Shown in pieces: positions 46,201 to 56,284 of a stretch of 64,000 nt of DNA. The position numbers were made by a program, and so were the translations under genes. The notes beneath the pieces were generated by a model. That model did not search any database. It worked only from the letters and a program-made list of their open reading frames with translations, and was not told the origin of the DNA. The DNA comes from Pseudomonas viridiflava (GTDB taxonomy: Bacteria; Pseudomonadota; Gammaproteobacteria; Pseudomonadales; Pseudomonadaceae). Numbering within the stretch: the first letter of the stretch is position 1; each line of letters opens with the position of its first letter. The DNA is taken from NCBI RefSeq assembly GCF_001642795.1, contig NZ_LKEH01000045.1:15802-79801 (forward strand). The letters run 5' to 3'.

Positions 46201-46709
46201 AGGGAAGCTCCCGGGTGTCTGGCGCGCACGCTTGCTGCCAGCCACTGAAGCAGGGGAAATACAGCTGCCCAGATCAAGGCAAGCAGCGTCATGCTGGGCC
46301 AGAACCCGAGCGGAAGATGAACCTGCGCCAGTTGTGAGCCGGCATAGTAAGACATCGGGCCGCCAATAGCGCCCAGAACCGCCGCCCGCCAGACGGGCGT
46401 CGCTGTCCAGGCAAGGCAATGGTTGAGCGTGGTGCCCAGAATCGCCCACAACAGAATCAGCCACAGCGGGATCAGATAACCGCCGGTGCCGAAATCGAAC
46501 ACCCCCAGCGTCATCAGCACACTGTCCAGTACTGTGCCCGCCAGTGTCACCAGCAGCACCAGTCGCCCTTCGGCCGCCCATGAGCTGACCCAGAGGAAGT
46601 GAATCAGCAGTGCGCCGACGGCGATCAGCAGCCAGTAACTGTTGCTGCCCAGCACACAGGCGAACCAGCCCGCCTGGAACAGCAGCGCGTTGGCAACCGA
46701 CTTAAGCAT
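46197..46709 (-). CDS. DUF2878 membrane protein
   Basis: 170 residues from ATG 46709 with five or six hydrophobic segments (LLFQAGWFACVLGS, WLLIAVGALLIHFLWV, LILLWAILGTTLNHCLAW, LLALIWAAVFPLLQWLAA). It belongs to a small inner-membrane family seen beside cyclopropane-fatty-acid synthase genes in proteobacteria. It overlaps cfa by 8 nt. Role in lipid handling is inferred from context only. Confidence 0.8.
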   Translation of the reverse strand: MLKSVANALLFQAGWFACVLGSNSYWLLIAVGALLIHFLWVSSWAAEGRLVLLVTLAGTVLDSVLMTLGVFDFGTGGYLIPLWLILLWAILGTTLNHCLAWTATPVWRAAVLGAIGGPMSYYAGSQLAQVHLPLGFWPSMTLLALIWAAVFPLLQWLAASVRARHPGASL

Positions 46710-47970
46710 TGAAACGTCCGAGCAACGGTTCACGCAGTGCTTCGGGTTTGGCCAGCAACAGTTGAGCGGTGCCGATGGTGCGCTCCAGAAAGCCACCCTC
46801 GCAGTAGCACAGGTAGAACTCCCACAACCGCAGGAAATACTCGTCATAGCCCAGTTCGGTCAGTTTGACGTGGGCGTGCCTGAAATTGTCGTACCACATG
46901 CGCAGCGTGCGAGCGTAGTGCAGGCCGAAGTCTTCCATGTGCAGCAGGTTCATGTCGGTGTCGGAGCCGACGATGTCGAGCATCTTCGCCACCGAGGGCA
47001 GGGCGCCGCCGGGAAAGATGTAGCGCTGGATGAAGTCCACGTTGCGCTTGGCCTGCGCGTAACGCTGCTCGCGAATGGTGATCGCCTGCAGCAGCATCAG
47101 CCCGTCGCTTTTGAGCAGGCTGGCGCACTGCTTGAAATAAGTGGGCAAAAACCTGTGGCCCACGGCTTCGATCATTTCGATGGACACCAGCTTGTCGTAC
47201 TCGCCGGTCAGGTCTCGATAGTCGGTCAGCAGCAGCGTGACACGATCCTTCAGGCCCAGCTCGTTCAGGCGGCGTTCGGTATAGGCGAACTGCTCGGCGG
47301 AGAGGGTCGTGGTCGTGACCCGGCATCCATAATGCTGCGCCGCATAGATGGCCATGCTGCCCCAGCCCGTGCCGATTTCCAGCAGGTGATCGGTCGGCTT
47401 GAGCGCCAGCTTCTGGCAGATGCGCTCCAGCTTGTTCAACTGGGCCTGTTCCAGCGTGTCGTCCGGGCTCAGGAACTGGGCGGCGGAGTACATCATCGTC
47501 GGGTCGAGAAACTGCTCGAACAGGGTGTTACCCAAGTCGTAATGGGCCGCAATGTTTTTCTGCGAGCCTTTGCGTGTGTTGCGGTTCAGCCAGTGCAGGC
47601 CGTGAATCACCGGACGCGTCAGGCGGGCGAAACCGCCTTCCATGGCGTCCAGCACATCCAGGTTGCTGGCGAAGATTCGGACCACGGCGGTCAGATCCGG
47701 CGTGGTCCAATACCCGTGGATGAACGCCTCGGCAGCTCCGATCGAGCCGGTGCTGGCGATCATGCCCCAGGCGGCAGAATCCAGAACGTGCACCTCACCT
47801 TGAATCAGGGCGCCTGCCTTGCCGAATGTGTGGCGCTCGCCACCTTCGATGACGACCAGTTGACCATTGCGCAGGCCTGCCAGCTGTCGAAGCACACCTC
47901 GACGCAGGATGCTGGCGGTCAGGCTGTTGGTACCCAGATTGGCAGAAAAACTACTGCTACTGCTTTTCAT
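46702..47970 (-). CDS. Cyclopropane-fatty-acyl-phospholipid synthase family protein
   Basis: 422 residues from ATG 47970. SAM-binding LEIGTGWGSMAIYAAQHYG, TLSAEQFAYTERRL, MIEAVGHRFLPTYF and YIFPGGALPS match CfaS enzymes that methylate unsaturated acyl chains in the membrane. This operon-borne type, next to DUF1365 and an FAD amine-oxidase-like protein, may instead make a modified fatty acid in oxidative or light stress. It overlaps its neighbours on both sides. Confidence 0.9.
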   Translation of the reverse strand: MKSSSSSFSANLGTNSLTASILRRGVLRQLAGLRNGQLVVIEGGERHTFGKAGALIQGEVHVLDSAAWGMIASTGSIGAAEAFIHGYWTTPDLTAVVRIFASNLDVLDAMEGGFARLTRPVIHGLHWLNRNTRKGSQKNIAAHYDLGNTLFEQFLDPTMMYSAAQFLSPDDTLEQAQLNKLERICQKLALKPTDHLLEIGTGWGSMAIYAAQHYGCRVTTTTLSAEQFAYTERRLNELGLKDRVTLLLTDYRDLTGEYDKLVSIEMIEAVGHRFLPTYFKQCASLLKSDGLMLLQAITIREQRYAQAKRNVDFIQRYIFPGGALPSVAKMLDIVGSDTDMNLLHMEDFGLHYARTLRMWYDNFRHAHVKLTELGYDEYFLRLWEFYLCYCEGGFLERTIGTAQLLLAKPEALREPLLGRFNA

Positions 47971-48757
47971 GGCGTGAATCCTTGGGTTGCGCGGCGGCAG
48001 CACGGTACTCGCCGTCGGCGGCCTGATGGGAAAAGATCGGAATGCGTTTGGCGAGCAGGCGCATGGCCTGCCAATAAATCGCCAGACAGGTTTTTGCGGT
48101 CATCCAGGGAAACGTGATCAGGTAACGGTGCAGCGTTTGACGGCTCAGGCTCTGGCGCGTCAGGTTGAGCGTGGCGTCGAACATTTTCAGTTCGCCCTGC
48201 CAGTCGGCCATGTGCACGCCGATGCGTTCGGCGGGCTGGCTGAAACTCATGCGGTATTCAAGATCGCGAGGCAGGAACGGCGAAACATGAAACGCCTTGG
48301 CCACGGCAAAATGCTGATGCCCTTCGCCGTCGGCCGGCAGTACATAGCTGTAGCGCTCGCCCCACGGGGTGTTGGTCACTTCACACAAGATGGCGGCCAG
48401 CGAGCCGTCAGCCTCATGGCAATAGAAAAAACTCACCGGATTGAACGACAGGCCCCAACTGCGCGCCTGGGTCAGCAGGCAAACGGAGCCGGTCGGCGTG
48501 CGCCCCAGCGCAGCACTGACCCGCTCGCGCACGGCCTCGATCAGCGACAGACCACGGCCTGTCAGTTCCGGCAGGTAATCGCGTTCACGGAACGAGAACG
48601 GCGCAAAACGCTTGCTCCCGGCCAGCGGCGATAAGCCGAGCACGCTGGCCTGTTCATCCAGGTCCAGATACAGCAGGCCGATGCGATAGGTGAACGCATG
48701 CGCTCGCGGCGCAAACCGCCGATGCGAGATCCAGCCGCTGTACAGCGCGCTATTCAC
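47957..48757 (-). CDS. DUF1365 family protein
   Basis: 266 residues. LYSGWISHRRFAPRAHAFTYRIGLLYLDLDE opens the typical DUF1365 pattern (shown in part: SGWISHRRFAPRAHAF). FNPVSFFYCHEADGSLAAIL and PFLPRDLEYRM follow. Function unknown; always found with the flavoprotein and Cfa-like gene, with overlaps of 4 and 14 nt here. Inferred to act in the same lipid modification. Confidence 0.85.
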   Translation of the reverse strand: MNSALYSGWISHRRFAPRAHAFTYRIGLLYLDLDEQASVLGLSPLAGSKRFAPFSFRERDYLPELTGRGLSLIEAVRERVSAALGRTPTGSVCLLTQARSWGLSFNPVSFFYCHEADGSLAAILCEVTNTPWGERYSYVLPADGEGHQHFAVAKAFHVSPFLPRDLEYRMSFSQPAERIGVHMADWQGELKMFDATLNLTRQSLSRQTLHRYLITFPWMTAKTCLAIYWQAMRLLAKRIPIFSHQAADGEYRAAAAQPKDSRHEKQ

Positions 48758-50001
48758 AGCGCTTCCCCGAAGGCGTTGGCGACACGCAGACCGCTGACCA
48801 CGCCGTCTTCATGGAACCCGTTGGCCCAATATGCGCCGCAGTACCAGGTGTGATCGACGCCGTTGATTTCTTCCCAGCGAGCCTGGGCTGCAACGGCCTG
48901 CAGGCTGTATTGCGGGTGAGCGTAGCGATAGCGGCCGATGACCTTTTCAGGATCGATGGCAGCATTCTGATTCAGGCTCACGCAGAAGGTGGTGTCGCTT
49001 TCGATGCCCTGCAAAATGTTCATGTCATACGTGACGGCCGCCAGTTGCTGCTCACTGCCGCCCAGCCGGTAATTCCAGCTGGCCCAGGCCAGGCGACGGT
49101 CAGGCAGCAGGCGGGTGTCGGTGTGCAGCACCACGTCGTTCTCGGCATAGCGCAACGCGCCCAGAACGCTTTGCTCGGCATTGGACGGCTCGGCCAGCAT
49201 GGCGAGGGCCTGATCGCTGTGACAGGCGAAGATCACCTTGTCGAAGCGCTCGGTGCCCATCGAGCTGTGCAGCGTGACGCCGTCCTGATCGCGCTCGACA
49301 CGGGTGACCGGACAGGACAGACGAATCTTCTCCCGAAACGATGCCGTCAACGGCTCGATATAGCTTCTGGAACCGCCTTCGATCACGCACCACTGCGGCC
49401 GATTGGTCACTGACAGCAGGCCGTGGTTCTTGAAGAAGCGCACAAAGAACTGCAGCGGGAATCCCAGCATGTCCGCCAGCGACATCGACCAGATCGCAGC
49501 GCCCATCGGCACGATGTAATGATCGATAAAGCGCTGGCCGTAACCACCGTTCTTCAAGTACTTACCCAGCGTGGTGTCAGCTGCGATGCGCTGGTTTTCC
49601 AGGTCTTCGATGGCCAGGCGATTGAAGCGCAGAATGTCGCGCAGCATGCCCCAGAATTTGGGTGACAGCAGGTTGCTGCGCTGGGCGAACAGGCTGTTCA
49701 GGTTGTTGCCGTTGTACTCGACTCCGGTACGCGGATCGTGTACCGAAAAACTCATTTCGGTGGGTTTGAACGCCACATCCAACTGGCCGAGCAACTTGAT
49801 GAAGTTCGGATACGTCCAGTCGTTGAACACAATGAAACCGGTATCGATGGCGTGATGACGACCATCGACCTGCACATCCACGGTGTGCGTGTGCCCGCCG
49901 ATCCAGTCGGACGACTCGAACACCGTCACATCGTGCGAGCGGTTGAGCAGGTAGGCACTGGTCAGCCCGGCAATACCGCTGCCGACTACGGCGATTTTCA
50001 T
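48754..50001 (-). CDS. FAD-dependent amine-oxidase-like oxidoreductase
   Basis: 415 residues. VVGSGIAGLTSAYLLNRSH is the FAD dinucleotide site, SDWIGGHTHTVDV the second motif, and HDVTVFE the Glu that binds ribose. It has the NAD(P)/FAD desaturase or amine-oxidase fold, closest to proteins paired with DUF1365 and Cfa. Substrate unknown, probably an acyl chain. It overlaps the SDR upstream by 4 nt. Confidence 0.87.
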   Translation of the reverse strand: MKIAVVGSGIAGLTSAYLLNRSHDVTVFESSDWIGGHTHTVDVQVDGRHHAIDTGFIVFNDWTYPNFIKLLGQLDVAFKPTEMSFSVHDPRTGVEYNGNNLNSLFAQRSNLLSPKFWGMLRDILRFNRLAIEDLENQRIAADTTLGKYLKNGGYGQRFIDHYIVPMGAAIWSMSLADMLGFPLQFFVRFFKNHGLLSVTNRPQWCVIEGGSRSYIEPLTASFREKIRLSCPVTRVERDQDGVTLHSSMGTERFDKVIFACHSDQALAMLAEPSNAEQSVLGALRYAENDVVLHTDTRLLPDRRLAWASWNYRLGGSEQQLAAVTYDMNILQGIESDTTFCVSLNQNAAIDPEKVIGRYRYAHPQYSLQAVAAQARWEEINGVDHTWYCGAYWANGFHEDGVVSGLRVANAFGEAL

Positions 50002-50798
50002 TGAAAGTCCTTATTCGACGTCGCACCGGGTTCGGAAGAGCGTGCCATGCGCTTGCCAATAGCGAACCTGGCTCGGGCGGGCAGCATGGCCATCAGTCGC
50101 ATGCTGAAAATGAATAAGGCGGGGAAGGCGATGTCCAGAGGACGTTTCTCGCGTGCCAGATGCTGTGCGATGTATCGCGCTGCCTTGCCGACCGGCCAGC
50201 GCATGGGCATGGGGAAATCGTTTTTCTCGGTCAGGGGCGTATCAACGAAACCCGGACTGACGATGGTCACGTCGATATTCTCGCTGGCCAGATCCAGTCG
50301 CAGGGCTTCGAACAGGTAGCGCAGACCGGCCTTGGACGCGCCATAGGCTTCGGCGCGTGGCAGGGCCAGAAAGGTCACGGCACTGGCTACGCCCACCAGA
50401 TGTGGACGACGCCCCTTGCGCAGCAGGGGCAGGGCTTCCTGAATGCAGAAGCTGCTGGCCAGCAGGTTGGTGCGCACCACGCGCTCGACCATCGCGGCTT
50501 CGAATTGCCGGGCATCGATATACTCGCAGGTGCCTGCGTTGAGAATCGCCGTGTCCAGCGCGCCCCATTCCTGAGCGATCAGGTCCGCAATGGCAGTGAC
50601 TTGCTGGCCGTCGGTGATATCGCCGGTCGCCAGCAGCACTTGAGTGGGGTATTGCGCAGCCAGGTTCTGTAGCGGCTCCAGCGTGCGTGCGGTCAGCGCC
50701 ACACGATGGCCCGCCTTGAGCAATTCAATGGCCAGCGCGAGGCCGATACCGCTGCTTGCACCGGTCAGCCAGATACGTCGAGCAACAGGAGTGTTCAT
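49998..50798 (-). CDS. Short-chain dehydrogenase/reductase
   Basis: 266 residues from ATG 50798. TGASSGIGLALAIELLKAG is the cofactor motif, AILNAG and the catalytic YGASKAGLRYL (Tyr-x-x-x-Lys) are present. A hydrophobic C-terminal segment (FPALFIFSMRLMAMLP) suggests membrane association. Start chosen for the family N-terminus and 4-nt overlap with the upstream gene. Confidence 0.88.
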   Translation of the reverse strand: MNTPVARRIWLTGASSGIGLALAIELLKAGHRVALTARTLEPLQNLAAQYPTQVLLATGDITDGQQVTAIADLIAQEWGALDTAILNAGTCEYIDARQFEAAMVERVVRTNLLASSFCIQEALPLLRKGRRPHLVGVASAVTFLALPRAEAYGASKAGLRYLFEALRLDLASENIDVTIVSPGFVDTPLTEKNDFPMPMRWPVGKAARYIAQHLAREKRPLDIAFPALFIFSMRLMAMLPARARFAIGKRMARSSEPGATSNKDFQ

Positions 50799-51220
50799 GC
50801 CAACCTCTTCTTGAGCCAATTGATCACCCGACCCATGACGGGCAAATGCTCATAGAGCAGTGCGCCAGCGTCGAAGTAGTCCCGGTGCCGATAAACCTTG
50901 TCGTCGCGCCACTTCAGATGCGAGCAGCCCTGGACATGGATGGTGCGGCCATTGGCCAGACGCGGATGTGAGTAGTGCATGGTCCAGAGCAGATAGCCCT
51001 CACCGGACCTGACTTCGTCGAACGCATGGAAGTCGAAACGCAGGTCGCTGACGTTGGCATACAGCTCGGCGAAATAACGCCGCATGTCTGCCAGACCGTG
51101 GATGTCGTGCATCGGATCGCTGAAAGAGACGTCGTCGCTGTACAGTTCGGCGATCCGATCAAGGTTTTCCTTGTTCAGCGCCGCAAAGCCTTCAGCGAAT
51201 CGATGCAGGAAATCAGTCAT
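50795..51220 (-). CDS. NTF2-like / SnoaL-type protein
   Basis: 141 residues from ATG 51220. A cone-shaped NTF2 fold is suggested by LHRFAEGFAALNKENLDRI, ELYSDDVSFSDPMHDIHGL and the final beta-rich part. Such proteins are small enzymes or binding proteins; ligand unknown. It overlaps phrB by 8 nt in the operon. Confidence 0.82.
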   Translation of the reverse strand: MTDFLHRFAEGFAALNKENLDRIAELYSDDVSFSDPMHDIHGLADMRRYFAELYANVSDLRFDFHAFDEVRSGEGYLLWTMHYSHPRLANGRTIHVQGCSHLKWRDDKVYRHRDYFDAGALLYEHLPVMGRVINWLKKRLA

Positions 51221-52661
51221 CCGCTTTCTCCGTCGCCGACTGGCGGCCGGGCAGGGCCTTGAAGGCAGCCAGCGCACGGGCGCGACTTTTGCTCAGGTCG
51301 ACAATGGGCGCCGGATAATCCGCGACGCCAAACAGGCCACCGGCAGAGGCCGGGTTGTGGACCTGTTTTTTGTTCAGATCAGCCAGCTCCGGCAGCCAGC
51401 GCTTGAGGAACACGCCTTCAGGGTCGAATCGTTCCGACTGCGAGAGCGGGTTGAAAATACGGAAATAGGGCACCGAGTCCGTTCCGGTGGACGAACTCCA
51501 TTGCCAGCCACCGTTGTTGGCGGCCAGGTCACCGTCGATCAGGTGGCGCATGAAAAAGCGCTCGCCTTCCCGCCAGTCGATCAGCAGATTCTTGGTGAGG
51601 AACATCGCAACGACCATCCGTAGTCGGTTATGCATCCAGCCGGTCTCCAGCAATTGACGCATGGCCGCGTCAATGATCGGCAGACCGGTGCGCGCCTCTT
51701 GCCAGGCCAGCAGTTCTTCAGGCGCGTTGCGCCATTGCAAGGCTTCGGTTTCGGGGCGAAACGCACGATGGCGTGAAACACGAGGATAGCCGACCAGCGT
51801 GTGCTTGTAGAACTCACGCCATAGCAGCTCATTGATCCAGGTCACACTTCCTTCACTGCCCGTCTCGAATTCCCCATGATTGCTGGTCAGAGCCGCGTGC
51901 AGACATTGACGCGGCGAGACCACGCCCGCTGCAAGATAGGCCGACAGCTGACTGGTGCCGGGCTTTGCCGGGAGGTCGCGTTCAGTCTTGTAGTAATGAA
52001 TTTGATCGTCAGTGAACTCGGACAGACGTCGATGCGCCTCGTCTTCACCTGCAGGCCACAGATTGCGTAGTGCCTCGGACGGCGCAGAGAAGCCTTTGAC
52101 TGCTTCAGGAATTGCGTCGCTTTTGGTCGGCAAAGAGTCCTGTGGCTTGGGCGTGCGTACCGTACGCGGCATTGCTTCGTGCAGTCGCGAATAGCAGACT
52201 TTCTTGAACTGGCTGAAGACCTGAAAATAGTTGCCGGTCTTGGTCAGAACACTGCCGGGCTTGAACAGCAACTGGTCCAGATGGCTTTGGAAATGAACCC
52301 CGGCATCTTCCAGTGTCTTCTGCACCGCCTCGTCGCGGCGGGTTTCGTTGATGCCGTATTCCTCGTTGGCGTGAACTGCTTCAATCTTGAACTGCTTGCA
52401 CAGTTTCGACAGGACCTCGGGTGCCTTGTCCCAGGTATCCGCTTCGCGAATCAGCAACGGTACATTGAGTTTGCCGAGCGCCTTTTCCAGCTCGACCAGA
52501 TTACGCAGCCAGAAGTCGACCTTGCAGTCTGCGTCGTCATGGCTTTGCCATTGGGCCGAACTGATCAGATAGACCGCCAGTGTCGGTCCCCGCTCCATGG
52601 CGGCGCTCAAGGCAGTATTGTCATGAACGCGCAGGTCAGTGCGCAGCCAAAGCAGTTGCAT
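51213..52661 (-). CDS. phrB: Deoxyribodipyrimidine photolyase
   Basis: 482 residues, usual length for class I CPD photolyase. N-terminal antenna domain LLWLRTDLRVHDNTALSAAM, then the FAD domain with LSAYLAAGVVSPRQCLHA, WINELLWREFYKHTL, TGLPIIDAAMRQLLETGWMH and ANNGGWQWSSSTGTD. It uses blue light to split cyclobutane pyrimidine dimers. It follows the LitR-like regulator by 9 nt. Confidence 0.96.
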   Translation of the reverse strand: MQLLWLRTDLRVHDNTALSAAMERGPTLAVYLISSAQWQSHDDADCKVDFWLRNLVELEKALGKLNVPLLIREADTWDKAPEVLSKLCKQFKIEAVHANEEYGINETRRDEAVQKTLEDAGVHFQSHLDQLLFKPGSVLTKTGNYFQVFSQFKKVCYSRLHEAMPRTVRTPKPQDSLPTKSDAIPEAVKGFSAPSEALRNLWPAGEDEAHRRLSEFTDDQIHYYKTERDLPAKPGTSQLSAYLAAGVVSPRQCLHAALTSNHGEFETGSEGSVTWINELLWREFYKHTLVGYPRVSRHRAFRPETEALQWRNAPEELLAWQEARTGLPIIDAAMRQLLETGWMHNRLRMVVAMFLTKNLLIDWREGERFFMRHLIDGDLAANNGGWQWSSSTGTDSVPYFRIFNPLSQSERFDPEGVFLKRWLPELADLNKKQVHNPASAGGLFGVADYPAPIVDLSKSRARALAAFKALPGRQSATEKADD

Positions 52662-52670
52662 GTTGAGTCC

Positions 52671-53573
52671 TTAGATAATGCCGAGCCTGTTGAGCTCGAT
52701 CTGAGCACTGAGCGGGTCGTCGACGAGGGTCAGACCTGCAACCTCGTTTGCACTTACGAGCAACTCGGCGTTATGGATCTTCACCGTTGGTCCACCCAGC
52801 ACCACCGGGCAGGCAATATTGGCCAGCAAGCGTGGCAGTTGGGCTACGTTCAAAGCTTTGCTCGAATACAGCACGATGCCGCGCGGCTGCAGGTATTCGG
52901 CCGCCAGCGCCAGCTCGCCGGCGGGCAGGGGCCAGTCGAACACTTCGACCGGGCAGTCGGCGCTGCTGACCAGCCATGCCGTCAGCCACAGGTGCGGCTC
53001 CAGCGGCAGGTCGGACTGGTTGACCAGCAGCACGGGCCTGCCGCTGAGCTGGCGATTGTTGTGGTAGATGCGTGCGCCGAACTTGCTGCGCAGCCAGGAG
53101 TAAAAGAAGGTGCGCTCCAGTTGAGCGCCAAACTTGCCTTGCCAGCGCTGTTCCAGTTCCGCCAGCAGCGGCATCAGCAGTTGCTCGCACAGGGTGCGTG
53201 GGGGGTACAGCGACATGGCCTGGTTGAACACATCATCGACCCGGCGCTCGGCCAGTTCGCCGATGGCGATCAGCAGCGTCTGACGCAGCGCATCCCAGTC
53301 ATTCGAAGGCGGGGGCGCGTCCTGCAGGTCGTCGTCGAGCAAGGCCTTGACCTGGCTGACGGATACGCCACGGTTGAGCCAGGTAAGAATCATCATCACG
53401 CGCTGGACGTGTTCCTGTGAATACAGGCGATGACCCTTCTCGGTACGGTGCGGGACGATCAGGCCGTAACGCCGTTCCCACGCACGCAGGGTGACGGCAT
53501 TGACGCCGGTCTGACGTGCAACCTCGCGGATCGGCAGCCAGTCGTCCGGGGCATCCTTATCCAGTTCATTCAT
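52671..53573 (-). CDS. MerR-family regulator, LitR/CarH-like
   Basis: 300 residues. An N-terminal MerR helix-turn-helix (WLPIREVARQTGVNAVTLRA, WERRYGL) is followed by a CarH-like C-terminal region with a helical part (80-170) and a Rossmann-like part (RPVLLVNQSDLPLEPH...). The DxHxxG motif that ligates cobalamin in CarH is not seen, as in class II LitR proteins, which rely on a separate light sensor. Known class II LitR of Pseudomonas controls phr, cfa and neighbouring genes. Divergence and TGTACA operators (54559, 56003) fit autoregulation. It follows the DUF523/DUF1722 gene by 2 nt. Confidence 0.85.
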   Translation of the reverse strand: MNELDKDAPDDWLPIREVARQTGVNAVTLRAWERRYGLIVPHRTEKGHRLYSQEHVQRVMMILTWLNRGVSVSQVKALLDDDLQDAPPPSNDWDALRQTLLIAIGELAERRVDDVFNQAMSLYPPRTLCEQLLMPLLAELEQRWQGKFGAQLERTFFYSWLRSKFGARIYHNNRQLSGRPVLLVNQSDLPLEPHLWLTAWLVSSADCPVEVFDWPLPAGELALAAEYLQPRGIVLYSSKALNVAQLPRLLANIACPVVLGGPTVKIHNAELLVSANEVAGLTLVDDPLSAQIELNRLGII

Positions 53574-53575
53574 AG

Positions 53576-54538
53576 TTAAATCGCATTACGCAGGCTGAGG
53601 TTTTCCGGATGCGGCTGCATGTACACCTGCAGCGCCACATACGGATCCGGGTGTTGGCGGAAATGGTGTTTGAGCAGGGTCAGCGGCACGATCAAGGGCA
53701 CGATCCCCTGATGGTACTGGCCGATCAACTGCTGGATTTCCTGCTTGTCTTCGGCGCCAATGGTCTGCTTGAGGTAGCCAGCCAGGTGCTGAAGTACGTT
53801 GGTGTGGGTGCGACGTGTCGCGCACTTCTTGAGCGCGGTCATCAGGTCGCTGAAATACTGTGGGGCGATGTCTTTGGGATCACTGCGGCCCATGCTGCCG
53901 AGCATTTTGCCCAGTGCCTTGTACTGCACAGGATCGTTGGCCATCAGTTGATATTTGTAGCGCGAATGGAATTCGGTCAGGGCGCGGCGCGTAACGCCTT
54001 CTTTCAGAAGCTGTTGCCACGCCGAATAAGCGAACACCCGCGTCACGAAGTTTTCCCGCAGCACGGCGTCGTTGAGACGTCCGTCTTCTTCTACCGGCAG
54101 ATTGGGGTGGCGTTCGCAGAAGGCCTTGGCGTAGATGCCAGTGCCTCCTCCGTCGACCGGCGCGCCGTTCTCGCGATAAACCTTCACTCGCTCCAGGCCG
54201 CACGACGGAGATTTCTGCATGAAGATGTAACCGCAGATATCGCCCAATTCTTCGGCCATCTGCGTGCCGTAATCTGCCAGCGCCTCGGTGACGTCAAGTT
54301 CGCGATTGACCGTGCCCAGCGCCCGAGGATTTTCCGCATCACCGACCAGCCGGATAGGTTCGCGCGGGATGCCCATACCGATCGCGACTTCAGGACAGGC
54401 CTGAACGAAATCAAAGTACTGGCTCAGTGCTCGGGTGCACAGATGCGATTCCTTGTGGCCGCCATTGAAGCGAACCTCGGCGCCCATCAGGCAGGCACTG
54501 ATACCGAGTTTGGGCTTTTCGATTACGGGCGTTGACAT
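53576..54538 (-). CDS. DUF523-DUF1722 fusion protein (YbgA-like)
   Basis: 320 residues from ATG 54538. DUF523 part: KLGISACLMGAEVRFNGGHK, CPEVAIGMGIPREP, QKSPSCGLERVKVY with conserved cysteines. DUF1722 (YbgA) part: about 195-310, FHSRYKYQLMANDP. Function unproven; the pair is usual in phr operons. It leads the ten-gene light-response operon, with a promoter at 54594-54621. Confidence 0.88.
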   Translation of the reverse strand: MSTPVIEKPKLGISACLMGAEVRFNGGHKESHLCTRALSQYFDFVQACPEVAIGMGIPREPIRLVGDAENPRALGTVNRELDVTEALADYGTQMAEELGDICGYIFMQKSPSCGLERVKVYRENGAPVDGGGTGIYAKAFCERHPNLPVEEDGRLNDAVLRENFVTRVFAYSAWQQLLKEGVTRRALTEFHSRYKYQLMANDPVQYKALGKMLGSMGRSDPKDIAPQYFSDLMTALKKCATRRTHTNVLQHLAGYLKQTIGAEDKQEIQQLIGQYHQGIVPLIVPLTLLKHHFRQHPDPYVALQVYMQPHPENLSLRNAI

Positions 54539-54558
54539 CACCAACCTCTACAGAAGAC

Positions 54559-54584
54559 TTGTACAGACAAAATGCTCTGTACAA
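54559..54584. promoter_or_regulatory. Perfect operator palindrome TTGTACAGA-N8-TCTGTACAA
   Basis: 9-bp inverted repeats spaced by 8 bp, in the leader of the light-response operon. Another TGTACAA half-site overlaps the promoter spacer at 54610-54616. TGTACA cores are the type of site bound by LitR/CarH-like MerR proteins; the regulator is encoded in the operon itself. Confidence 0.7.
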
Positions 54585-54593
54585 CTTGGACTC

Positions 54594-54621
54594 ATCATAG
54601 GTGCATAGCTGTACAAGTCAA
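54594..54621 (-). promoter_or_regulatory. Promoter of the light-response operon
   Basis: On the minus strand TTGACT (54616-54621) and TATGAT (54594-54599) are separated by 16 bp, containing a TGTACA box. Transcription would start near 54586, inside the palindrome that follows, so binding there would block it. Confidence 0.55.
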
Positions 54622-54785
54622 ATTCTTTGTAGAGGATTTGAGCGGGGTGTTTGAGGCAGTGGTTGCTGGATTGTGGGAGGCCTTCACGCCACCCACCGAA
54701 CCTAGCGTTTCTTCAGTGGGCTATGTGTTGTCGGGCATGAGGCAGCCACGTTTCAGTGACGATGCGTTGTGCATGACAGGCCGCG

Positions 54786-56038
<1,253 letters not shown>

Positions 56039-56284
56039 TCTTCTTGTCTGGTATAACTTGCAGTGGTTCTCGATTCTGTTGTGAGTCACTCTGCAACCTT
56101 GAAGGTCGAAGACGTTCAGTCTGCTACCAATCGACAATGAGCCAACCACCCGAGCGGGGCAGTAAAGCTCCAGTCCGTTCAGGTGTGGCCTATGGTTCAG
56201 TCAATGGTTTCGTTGTCTGGATAAGCGTCACCCTAAAAAAATAGACTACTCAATTGTCACGAACGCCACGCGAGGTAACCTGCC

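Noticed and set aside
46642-48117. A 491-codon plus-strand open frame
   Set aside because: Antisense to the cyclopropane-fatty-acid synthase gene, whose motifs are unmistakable.
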